Shown one piece after another: positions 6,199 to 12,716 of a stretch of DNA of 14,641 nucleotides (position 1 is the first letter of the stretch; each line of letters starts with the position of its first letter). This stretch comes from DASYSA01 sp036003885 (GTDB lineage: Bacteria; Acidobacteriota; Blastocatellia; UBA7656), in NCBI GenBank assembly GCA_036003885.1, contig DASYSA010000429.1, forward strand, positions 1 through 14,641, given 5' to 3'. Below the pieces are notes generated by a model. That model ran no database searches. It was not told where the DNA came from and saw only the letters and a program-made list of their open reading frames with translations. A program made the position numbers and the translations under genes.

Positions 6199-6987
6199 AT
6201 GAACATAACAACACGTCTCCTGGTAGCCGCAACTTGTATCTCTCTTTTTGGTATCACCTGTCTTTCGGCAAGATCATCACAAAGATCCACACCACCCTCC
6301 GAAACAGCGCAGAGATTCTATGAAATGATGGCGAAAGGCGAGATCGGGGAAGCTGAGAAGTTGTTTTTGTTGCCGAGTGACACACGCGACATCGAGGTAG
6401 TTCTTAAGATGTCGATGTCCAGATTAGCCTGGGACTTCAAACGACGCGGCGGCATCAGATCATTTTCCATCCTGACCCAAAACGCTGCTGGTGGTTACGC
6501 CGAAGTCGAGTTTGAATACACCCTAGCAGATGGAACGGGCACGAGGGACAAACTTAGCTTTAAGTATGATAACGGCCAATGGAAAATACTTATAGATCAG
6601 ACTAAACCAGTTCCAATGCCAAACGAGATCGCAGCGCTTGCTTCAGTGATAGAGATCTCGAAGGGGCAGGTCTTGTATTCCGTTACTAAAGGCGGTGGCA
6701 AGTTCACGGACTTAGAGACGCTGGGCAGAGAGGGATTGATTGATTCGGAATTGATGTTCGGAGACAAGCAAGGCTACCTTTTTACCTCCACGCCGATCGT
6801 CGTAGAGAACCTGCCGGCAATGTTCGATACGACGGCGAAGCCAAGATTAGCCGGCGTCTTTGGCACGGGCAATCGCTCGTACTATTGTAATGAAACGTTA
6901 GTAATCTACGAGACTCATGGCGGACAGCCTCCAAGTGCCACTCCCTCCGATCGAGTGCCCAAGAACGGCTCTACACTTGATCGGTAG
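6199..6987 (+). CDS. Secreted protein: NTF2-like (DUF4878-type) domain plus pilin-like C-terminal domain
   Basis: The 262-residue product begins with an uncleaved anchor or signal peptide (hydrophobic residues 7-22); Cys21 is not in a good lipobox. Residues about 33-135 read like the NTF2-like DUF4878/lumazine-binding fold: PSETAQRFYEMMAKGEIGEAEKL, then alternating strands ending in GQWKILID. Residues about 143-245 resemble the globular part of type IV pilin-like proteins common in Acidobacteriota: an ISKGQVLYSVT helix-strand, FTDLETLGREGLID, a GDKQGYLFTSTP strand pair and a GNRSYYCNETLVIYE ending. There is no prepilin cleavage site or long N-terminal pilin helix, so the second domain is not used as an ordinary pilus subunit. 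AAGAAGG precedes the ATG by 5 nt. The function is unknown and both domain calls rest on pattern likeness. Confidence 0.85.
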   Translation: MNITTRLLVAATCISLFGITCLSARSSQRSTPPSETAQRFYEMMAKGEIGEAEKLFLLPSDTRDIEVVLKMSMSRLAWDFKRRGGIRSFSILTQNAAGGYAEVEFEYTLADGTGTRDKLSFKYDNGQWKILIDQTKPVPMPNEIAALASVIEISKGQVLYSVTKGGGKFTDLETLGREGLIDSELMFGDKQGYLFTSTPIVVENLPAMFDTTAKPRLAGVFGTGNRSYYCNETLVIYETHGGQPPSATPSDRVPKNGSTLDR

Positions 6988-7092
6988 ACACGTCAATATG
7001 CGGTGAAGCACCGATGGATTCCTTCGAGGTGTGTTGGCTGGCGCGCTAAATCAGAATCCTACCTGCACATACATTCAATTCCATAATCCGCC

Positions 7093-7121
7093 TCGATGCC
7101 CTCCGATCGTTATGCTATACT
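7093..7121 (+). promoter_or_regulatory. Possible recA promoter
   Basis: TATACT (7116-7121, five of six bases of TATAAT) is preceded at a 17-bp spacing by the poor -35 match TCGATG (7093-7098). The start codon is 39 bp downstream of the -10. No CTGT-N8-ACAG LexA-type box is visible in the 173 bp upstream of recA, so SOS control is not evident, although acidobacterial LexA sites need not follow that pattern. Confidence 0.4.
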
Positions 7122-7160
7122 CACCGCTCGCCCACACCTAAAGAAAGGCACCTAAACAAC

Positions 7161-8243
7161 ATGGCTGATGAACGCGCGGAGCGAAATCGAGCTATCGACC
7201 TCGCGATAGCAGGCATAGAGAAGCAGTTCGGCAAGGGCTCCATAATGAGGTTGGGCGAAAAAAAGGTCGTGGATGTTCCTGCGATCTCCACTTCATGCCT
7301 GAGCCTGGATGCGGCTACTGGAATTGGCGGAGTGCCGCGTGGCAGAATAGTCGAAATATATGGTCCAGAATCCGGAGGCAAAACGACGTTGGCCCTGCAC
7401 ATCGTGTCCCAGGCCCAGAAAAAGGGTGGAGTGGCGGCTTACATCGATGCGGAACACGCGATGGATGCCGAGTATGCCAGGAAACTCGGCGTCAATATAG
7501 ATGACCTGTTCATCTCTCAGCCCGATTCGGGCGAACAGGCCCTCGAAATTGCAGAGGCGCTGGTGCGATCCGGCGGCGTCGACGTCCTCATAATCGATTC
7601 GGTGGCGGCGCTTGTTCCGCGCGCCGAATTGGAAGGCGAGATGGGCGATTCATTGCCGGGACTCCAGGCACGATTGATGTCCCAGGCGCTGCGCAAGCTG
7701 ACAGCGGTCGTGGCACGTTCGAACACCTGTCTCATTTTTATCAACCAGATTCGCGAGAAGATCGGGGTGATGTTCGGTAGTCCCGAAACCACGACCGGCG
7801 GACGAGCGCTGAAGTTTTACTCCTCGATCCGTCTCGACATTCGACGCACCAGCGCCATCAAGGATGGTGATGCCGTGGTCGGGAACCGCACGAAGGTCAA
7901 GGTCGTAAAAAACAAACTCGCCCCTCCTTTCAGAGAGGCCGAATTCGACATCATGTACGGGGAAGGGATCTCGAGAGAAGGGGATCTGTTGGACCTTGCC
8001 GTCGAGAATAAGATCGTCGATAAGAGCGGTGCGTGGTTCAGCTTTCAGGGTGAGAGGTTGGGACAAGGCCGAGAGAACGTCAAAGCCCTGTTGAAGTCGG
8101 AAATCCAGGTGGCCTCGCGGATCGAGGCTGAAGTACGCCGAACCCTGGGACTGCCAGGCCTCGCTCCGGCCGTGGAAGAGAGCGAAACGGCCAAGGCAAC
8201 TCCGAACTCAGGCTCGACCCGGCGGGCCGCTCCAAGAGAGTAA
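7161..8243 (+). CDS. recA: Recombinase RecA
   Basis: The 360-residue protein is full length for RecA, the ATP-dependent strand-exchange protein of homologous recombination that also triggers LexA self-cleavage. The N-terminal helix and polymerisation region (residues 1-32) leads to the Walker A loop GPESGGKTT at 68-76 with Lys74 and Thr75. The order continues with AYIDAEHAMD, the Walker B strand VDVLIIDSVAAL, the MGDSLPGLQARLMSQ loop-L1 region, FINQIREKIG, and the loop-L2 segment MFGSPETTTGGRALKFY. The C-terminal domain ends in a Ser/Thr/Arg-rich tail, not the strongly acidic tail of E. coli RecA. Position 72 is Gly where most RecA proteins have Ser. ATG at 7161 has AAAGG about 11 nt upstream. 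It is a single-gene unit closed by a strong hairpin. Confidence 0.98.
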   Translation: MADERAERNRAIDLAIAGIEKQFGKGSIMRLGEKKVVDVPAISTSCLSLDAATGIGGVPRGRIVEIYGPESGGKTTLALHIVSQAQKKGGVAAYIDAEHAMDAEYARKLGVNIDDLFISQPDSGEQALEIAEALVRSGGVDVLIIDSVAALVPRAELEGEMGDSLPGLQARLMSQALRKLTAVVARSNTCLIFINQIREKIGVMFGSPETTTGGRALKFYSSIRLDIRRTSAIKDGDAVVGNRTKVKVVKNKLAPPFREAEFDIMYGEGISREGDLLDLAVENKIVDKSGAWFSFQGERLGQGRENVKALLKSEIQVASRIEAEVRRTLGLPGLAPAVEESETAKATPNSGSTRRAAPRE

Positions 8244-8253
8244 TGGAATTCGG

Positions 8254-8291
8254 CTGAGGTCATGCCGCACACCGGGGCGGCATGACCTCAG
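8254..8291 (+). terminator. recA terminator hairpin
   Basis: CTGAGGTCATGCCGC (8254-8268) and its exact complement (8277-8291) enclose an 8-nt loop, starting 10 bp past the recA stop codon. The 15-bp perfect stem is followed by AGAGGTTGTTTG, a modest T-rich tail. It is the strongest hairpin in the window and the likely end of the recA transcript. Confidence 0.8.
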
Positions 8292-8316
8292 AGAGGTTGT
8301 TTGCACTCGTCCGTTT

Positions 8317-8376
8317 CAAACGTAGCGACCCGCGGTCGCTGCGTTTGGAATTACAAGCGGTTGCCCTCCAACCGCT
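8317..8376. repeat. Two tandem hairpins between recA and the RDD gene
   Basis: The first hairpin pairs 8317-8330 with 8334-8347 (13 of 14 pairs, 3-nt loop CGC). The second pairs AGCGGTTG (8356-8363) with CAACCGCT (8369-8376) around a 5-nt loop. They lie directly behind the recA terminator and before the next promoter. The compact, GC-rich, paired layout is like REP/BIME-type intergenic elements. No other copy of either stem was seen in this window. Confidence 0.65.
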
Positions 8377-8432
8377 GCTGCGCAGGAAACCACATATAGT
8401 GATTCCAGGGGCTCCCTGGCCCAACATTTTGA

Positions 8433-8462
8433 TTGACCGCTTCGTTTTCTTTCTGGTAGTAT
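8433..8462 (+). promoter_or_regulatory. Probable promoter of the zinc-ribbon/RDD gene
   Basis: TTGACC (8433-8438, five of six bases of the -35 consensus) and TAGTAT (8457-8462, four of six of the -10) are separated by 18 bp. Transcription would begin near 8469, giving a leader of about 40 nt before the ATG at 8511. The leader holds an AGAGG about 11 nt before the start. Confidence 0.5.
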
Positions 8463-8510
8463 GCGCGCGAGTCGCCAGGGTGCCCCCGAACATCCAGAGG
8501 TTTCTCAACA

Positions 8511-10154
8511 ATGAAATGTCAGGGTTGCGGGCATGAATACCCGAGCACCTTTCCCCGTTGTTCGCGTTGTGGCGAGTTGACTCCAAGACGCACGCTGAGA
8601 TCGTCACCTTCACGCTTAATCGAGTTCCCACGCAAAGCGCGCATCGACGTCGAAAAAGAGTCGAGTGAAAGCCTTGTGCCGTCCTGGCGCAAGGAGTTGA
8701 ACGAGAAAGTACGCGCGGTAAGGGCCAGGAGGAACGCTGTAGGCACCGAGGCTTCCCGTGTTGAAACCACGCCTGCTCAGCAGGAGAGTCGCCAGGATAT
8801 CCAGGTCGATACCCGCGGCCGAAGAGCGGACTCATCCGCCCGCACTTTTCGGACTTCGCCGGCCGTCGCCAAGGCGGCGCCTGCGATCTCAACGCCGGAT
8901 GTTCCCAGAACCAGCAACGCGATAGTTGAGGCGGCTCTCTCCAGAGTTCGCCGCGCAACCGAAAACGCAAGCCGTGCGGCGCTTTCGAGAATTGAGCCCG
9001 TTCGGTCAATGCACCAGAACCCGGCTCCATCGATGTCCATCGATAAGGAAGCGACGGCGCGAGCGCTCGAAGTGACGATCGACATCAACCCAAAGCCTGT
9101 GATCTCTGCTCCGCCACTCGCGAGCGTGAGGACCCAACAGGCAAGGCCAAGAGAACTCACTCAGACTCCTGATCTCAGCCCGAAGGTCGATCCGCCTGCA
9201 CCCGTGCTCAGCCCGAAATTCGATTCGCCTCCTGCCGCCCAGGCGCCCAGCCCGAAGGTCGATCCGCCTGCCACACCCGTGCTCAGCCCGAAATTCGATT
9301 CGCCTCCTGCCGCCCAGGCGCCCAGCCGGAGTGTCGATCCGCCTGCCGCACCCGTGCTCAGCCCGAAATTCGATTCGCCTCCTGCAGCCCAGGCGCCTAG
9401 CCGGACGTTCGATCCGCCTGCCGCACCCGTGCTCAGCCCGAAAGTCGATTCGCCTCCTGCCGCCCAGGCACCCAGCCGGACGGTCGATCCGCCAGCCGCA
9501 CCCGTGCTCAGCCCAAAGACCGAGCAGCATGAGCACACCCCAGATGTCGAGTCGGCGAGAACCGCTCCTCAGCCCGTACCTCGTCGGGTTGTGATAGACC
9601 CTCAAGTGAGCGATCTTGAGTCGGTGGAGCACGAGGTGTCCGAGGTGTCCATTCGGATACTGGATGAGGATGAGCCCCTTGATTACCTTCAAGCGGAGAT
9701 TCGAAAGATCGATCGGAAAAGGGCGGAGGAGGAGTTTGCACATAACGAAAGCCCGTCGCTCGGCATTCACGCAGTCATAGCGGTCGTCGACCTGTTGACG
9801 ATCGCAGTAAGCTCCGTTCCTTTTCTTGTGGTCATTCGCATAATGGATGGAACCCTGGGCGACGGTCGAACAGAGATCGCCGCCGGCCTCATAGTCCTGC
9901 TGGTCTCATTCTTTTATCTGGCGGTCACTCAGTGTCTGTCAGGCAAGACGTTCGGGATGATGATGACAAATACCCGAGTCGTGGACGTCTACACGTTCGA
10001 GGCCCCGAGCGGACAGAGACTGTTGCTGCGAACCATCGGCTACTTCGTAGCCATTGCGCCTGCCACGCTGGGCTTGGTCTGGATCGCCTTCAATCGTTAT
10101 CGAAGAGGGTGGCATGACGTGATATCGGGCACAAGGGTTGTGCGCGACTTCTAG
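8511..10154 (+). CDS. Zinc-ribbon, proline-rich repeat and RDD-domain membrane protein
   Basis: The 547-residue protein has three parts. Residues 1-25 form a zinc ribbon with C3-x2-C6 and C17-x2-C20. Residues about 26-400 are low-complexity and rich in Ala, Arg, Pro and Ser; within them residues about 222-337 consist of a 25-residue unit (SPKFDSPPAAQAPS then a VDPPAAPVL part) in four full copies and two partial ones. Residues about 400-547 are an RDD domain with three hydrophobic segments near 418-442, 455-475 and 504-528. Its conserved acidic residues are Asp427 in the first segment and Asp536 in GWHDVISGT. The usual Arg of the first segment is His420, and the GqTxGK motif reads GKTFGM. RDD proteins are little-characterised inner-membrane proteins, some linked to ion transport. 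The zinc ribbon and linker should face the cytoplasm. It appears to be monocistronic. Confidence 0.9.
   Translation: MKCQGCGHEYPSTFPRCSRCGELTPRRTLRSSPSRLIEFPRKARIDVEKESSESLVPSWRKELNEKVRAVRARRNAVGTEASRVETTPAQQESRQDIQVDTRGRRADSSARTFRTSPAVAKAAPAISTPDVPRTSNAIVEAALSRVRRATENASRAALSRIEPVRSMHQNPAPSMSIDKEATARALEVTIDINPKPVISAPPLASVRTQQARPRELTQTPDLSPKVDPPAPVLSPKFDSPPAAQAPSPKVDPPATPVLSPKFDSPPAAQAPSRSVDPPAAPVLSPKFDSPPAAQAPSRTFDPPAAPVLSPKVDSPPAAQAPSRTVDPPAAPVLSPKTEQHEHTPDVESARTAPQPVPRRVVIDPQVSDLESVEHEVSEVSIRILDEDEPLDYLQAEIRKIDRKRAEEEFAHNESPSLGIHAVIAVVDLLTIAVSSVPFLVVIRIMDGTLGDGRTEIAAGLIVLLVSFFYLAVTQCLSGKTFGMMMTNTRVVDVYTFEAPSGQRLLLRTIGYFVAIAPATLGLVWIAFNRYRRGWHDVISGTRVVRDF
9174..9524 (+). repeat. 75-bp in-frame minisatellite in the RDD gene
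   Basis: Four full 75-bp units start at 9207, 9282, 9357 and 9432. A 33-bp partial unit (9174-9206) precedes them and a short partial (from 9507) follows. Each unit begins CTCAGCCCGAAATTCGATTC or a close variant. The near identity at DNA level, including silent positions, points to recent slippage or recombination. The number of units could vary between strains without breaking the frame. Confidence 0.95.
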
Positions 10155-10162
10155 CCTGGGTC

Positions 10163-10210
10163 GCACGCTGGAAGCGTGCTCATCCCAAAGCTCGCACGCT
10201 GGAAGCGTAC
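10163..10210. repeat. Two further copies of the GCACGCTGGAAGCGTGC palindrome
   Basis: GCACGCT-GGA-AGCGTGC occupies 10163-10179 as a perfect 7-bp stem. A second copy at 10194-10210 has one mismatch in its right arm. They begin 8 bp past the stop codon of the RDD gene. This is the same core found as a larger composite at 1468-1577, again next to a gene's 3' end. Confidence 0.85.
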
Positions 10211-10318
10211 GTTGTTAGACTCCAACTGAAACTGAACCGATACATCTATTGCCGAGTCCCGCGTCTCTTTTAACGCATACTCGCGTCGAACTGCCTCCTG
10301 AATTTCCGCCCTTCCCTG

Positions 10319-10327
10319 TAAGATAAT
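10319..10327 (+). promoter_or_regulatory. -10-like element directly before rqcH (leaderless start)
   Basis: TAAGATAAT contains overlapping -10 matches, TAAGAT (10319-10324) and GATAAT (10322-10327). They end 7 and 4 bp before the GTG start codon at 10332, so transcription would begin at or within a few bases of the start codon. No Shine-Dalgarno sequence is seen between them and no good -35 was found. This is the layout of leaderless genes with a TANNNT box. Confidence 0.45.
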
Positions 10328-10331
10328 TCGC

Positions 10332-12047
10332 GTGGACAACTTCTATCTATCGGCCCTTGCCTCTGAGATCCGACCTAAGTTAATTGGACAGACACTCGGC
10401 CGTATCTCAATGGTCGGCGCAGAACTCCGGCTCGACTTTGGCCTCAGCCGCGGGCGACTCCTCCTTGCCTCACTTGATCCTGCAAGTCCGGCTGTCTACC
10501 TGGGCTCACGAAGCTCGAAAGCCATCAGGTCCGAGTCTGAATCTTCCGATCAGTTTCCTGCGCTTCTTCGAAAGCAACTCAGCGGATCGCCGTTAGTGGA
10601 ATTCTCTAAAGATCCCTCAGATCGAGTTGTCCGTCTGGTTTTCGAACCATACGAGATCTCAGGCAGCAGGAATCGTTGTTCGCTGGTGTTGTACCTTACC
10701 GGACGCACGACAAATGCTTTCTTAACCGATTCTGAGTTCCACATACACGCATCCCTGAGAGAACGAGCGGGCTTCGGTATAGGCGAGCCTCTCGCGCCGC
10801 TGCCTGCCGGCGATCAATATGCGGAATACCTCGAGAGGGTTAACGCTTCGATGTTTCAGGATGAGATACTGGAAGGCGCTTTCGGGATGGGATCGGTCTT
10901 CGGACCCCAGCTCGAACGCGAGTTCATTTCTCGTTGCCAAAACCAGGCCCCACCCGAAGCATTCAGGTCTCTACTGACCGATCTCTTTCGGGAACGGCCT
11001 CGATCCCTGATCTACACGCGCGTGCCCCTGGATGAAGTTGGAAGCGTGCCGCTGAACCTTAAGACCGACCTGTTTCTGTCACAGATCGAGTTGACCCAGG
11101 CAAGCCATCTTCTGCGAGTAGAGTTTGATTCGCTGTCACAGGCTGCTGATGCGTACTACGCCGCTCGGGATGCCGCGAAGGCCTTCCAGGTCGAGATCAC
11201 TTCTCTGAAGCAGTCTCTATCGTCGGAGATCAAGAAGCACCGGGCCGCGATCAAGGCTATCGAAAAAGACCGGGTGCGATTCGATGATCCCGACAGACTC
11301 AAACGGCTTGGAGACGTTCTTCTCGCCAACCTCACGACCGCACGGATCGAGGGATCGACAGTGCGGGTTGTTGACTTGTACGATCCCGAACAACGTGAAA
11401 TAGAGATCGAACTGGAGCCCGGAGTCACCTTAAAGCAAGCCGCGTCACGATACTTCGCCAGCTATCAGAAGGCGCGGCGCGGATTGTCGGCAGTCGCGGC
11501 CCGGATGGAGACGCTCACGACCAGGCTTGAACCGCTTGAACGTCTCATGAATCAGATTGAAGCGGACCCAACGAGCGCGAGCGTCTCGCGAGTGCGAGCT
11601 TCGGCCGACAAGCTGCTTGGCAAAAAGGCGCGCAAAACAACCGGCAACACGAAGCAGCGCAGCAAGAGCGGCGCCGAAATCGGCCGAAAATTCCTGTCGA
11701 CCGACGGCTACGAGATTGTGGTTGGCAGAAAGGATCGCGACAACGATTTACTCACCTTTCGTGTCGCGCGGTCCGCGGACATCTGGATGCACGCGGCGGA
11801 CTACCCTGGCTCACACGTCATCATTCGCAATCCAAATCGTAAGGCCGTGCCTCACCGGGCGATTCAGGAGGCGGCAGAACTGGCTGCGTTCTTCTCGCAG
11901 GCAAAGCGCGAGGCAAAAGCAGCAGTCCATTACACCGAAAAGAAGTTTGTCAGCAAGCCCCCCAAAGCCAAACCGGGACTGGTGCGACTCTCGTCGTTCA
12001 AGACGATAGTTGTAGAGCCCAAATGCAGCCGGGAGAGAATCGAGTAG
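10332..12047 (+). CDS. rqcH: NFACT-family protein RqcH (ribosome-associated quality control; fibronectin-binding-like)
   Basis: The 571-residue length matches bacterial RqcH/NEMF/Rqc2 proteins, which bind stalled large ribosomal subunits and, with tRNA-Ala, add alanine tails that mark the nascent chain for degradation. The NFACT-N domain begins right at the start (MDNFYLSALASEIRP) and includes Asp97-Arg98, the positions reported as needed for tailing in B. subtilis RqcH, and TGRTTN at 123-128. Residues about 265-330 form the coiled-coil and helical middle region. The DP-E-QREIEIELEPG segment follows, then a Lys-rich linker. The NFACT-R (DUF814) domain spans about 453-560, with IWMHAADYPGSHVII at 484-498. 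The GTG start gives the expected N-terminus and has no ribosome-binding site. The family was first named for fibronectin binding, which is not implied here. It converges on aroK. Confidence 0.95.
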   Translation: MDNFYLSALASEIRPKLIGQTLGRISMVGAELRLDFGLSRGRLLLASLDPASPAVYLGSRSSKAIRSESESSDQFPALLRKQLSGSPLVEFSKDPSDRVVRLVFEPYEISGSRNRCSLVLYLTGRTTNAFLTDSEFHIHASLRERAGFGIGEPLAPLPAGDQYAEYLERVNASMFQDEILEGAFGMGSVFGPQLEREFISRCQNQAPPEAFRSLLTDLFRERPRSLIYTRVPLDEVGSVPLNLKTDLFLSQIELTQASHLLRVEFDSLSQAADAYYAARDAAKAFQVEITSLKQSLSSEIKKHRAAIKAIEKDRVRFDDPDRLKRLGDVLLANLTTARIEGSTVRVVDLYDPEQREIEIELEPGVTLKQAASRYFASYQKARRGLSAVAARMETLTTRLEPLERLMNQIEADPTSASVSRVRASADKLLGKKARKTTGNTKQRSKSGAEIGRKFLSTDGYEIVVGRKDRDNDLLTFRVARSADIWMHAADYPGSHVIIRNPNRKAVPHRAIQEAAELAAFFSQAKREAKAAVHYTEKKFVSKPPKAKPGLVRLSSFKTIVVEPKCSRERIE

Positions 12048-12140
12048 AACGGGTTCGGTCCTGCTGCCCTGGCAGGATGTCGGAAGAGCTGAGTTCTGTC
12101 AGGGCGCAAAGGAACACCAGGGACTCAACGAACCCGGTTC
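12047..12140 (+). other. Structured junction between convergent rqcH and aroK
   Basis: Nested complementary segments are visible. GAACGGGTTCG (12047-12057) pairs with 12129-12140 over 11 bp with one bulged G. GTCCTG (12058-12063) pairs with 12118-12124 with one bulge. GCCCTG (12066-12071) pairs with CAGGGC (12100-12105). The fold starts on the last base of the rqcH stop codon and has no T-run. It could be the 3' end of rqcH mRNA, a shared terminator for the convergent genes, or a small structured RNA. The remaining bases 12141-12203 show nothing. Confidence 0.35.
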
Positions 12141-12203
12141 ATTCGCTTTCGTAAGGCATTGTGTGTTCGTGTCTTTTCGTCGGTGAGTTCCTTCCGCAGC
12201 CTG

Positions 12204-12716
12204 CTAGTCGCAACAAACCAGCTTCCAAATCTCACTGGCCACCTCTTCCGGAGTCGCAGTACCCACTTCGACAATGTGGTCAGCCATCACGTACGCGGAC
12301 CGCCTTCGATCGAGCAACGCCTTCATCTCAGGTTTGCTCCCCAACACAGGCCTCGACGGATCATCGCCCGTTCGCGACAAACAAACTTCCAAAGGACAGT
12401 CGAGCCAGACAGTCGTTCCTATGTCACGCATGAGTTCCCTGTTCGACGCCGCTACGTAAGCCCCGCCGCCCAGCGCGACAACTGTCCGGGACATCTCGCG
12501 ACAGGTCTCCAAAACCTCCGCCTCGATGCGCCTGAACTCGGCCTCGCCCAACTGAGCAAAGATCGCCTGGACGGACATTCCCATTCGCTTTTCAATCACG
12601 TCGTCCAAATCGACGAACTCATAGTTCAGGCGCGAAGCGAGCACCTTGCCGACGGTCGTCTTCCCTGCCCCCATGAATCCAACCAGAAAGACCGGACGGG
12701 CAGGTTGATCACTCAT
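12204..12716 (-). CDS. aroK: Shikimate kinase
   Basis: The 170-residue protein phosphorylates shikimate at O3 with ATP, the fifth step of the shikimate pathway to chorismate. The Walker A loop GFMGAGKTT is at 13-21 (Lys19, Thr20). Asp36 and Asp38 in VDLDD bind magnesium and substrate. FRRIE at 61-65 and the glycine triplet 83-85 contact shikimate. The lid carries DDPSRPVLG, and RRSAYVMAD near the C-terminus closes the adenine site. Length is normal for the family. ATG at 12716 is chosen over an in-frame TTG at 12749 because it overlaps the end of aroA by 8 bp, a translational-coupling arrangement, and gives a standard N-terminus. AroK consumes shikimate and AroA consumes its product, so the pair catalyses consecutive steps. 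Confidence 0.97.
   Translation of the reverse strand: MSDQPARPVFLVGFMGAGKTTVGKVLASRLNYEFVDLDDVIEKRMGMSVQAIFAQLGEAEFRRIEAEVLETCREMSRTVVALGGGAYVAASNRELMRDIGTTVWLDCPLEVCLSRTGDDPSRPVLGSKPEMKALLDRRRSAYVMADHIVEVGTATPEEVASEIWKLVCCD

Noticed and set aside
8282..8536. Plus-strand frame of 84 codons before the RDD gene
   Set aside because: It starts inside the recA terminator stem, crosses two hairpins and the probable promoter, and overlaps the next start in another frame.
8260..9030. Minus-strand frame of 256 codons across the recA-RDD junction
   Set aside because: It runs through three hairpins and the promoter region and overlaps the well-supported zinc-ribbon coding start. The translation has no recognisable features.
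9006..9770. Minus-strand open frames (9006-9770 and 9161-9538) with repetitive translations
   Set aside because: They are the reverse reading of the 75-bp minisatellite in the RDD gene; the repetition comes from the DNA repeat and there is no ribosome-binding site.
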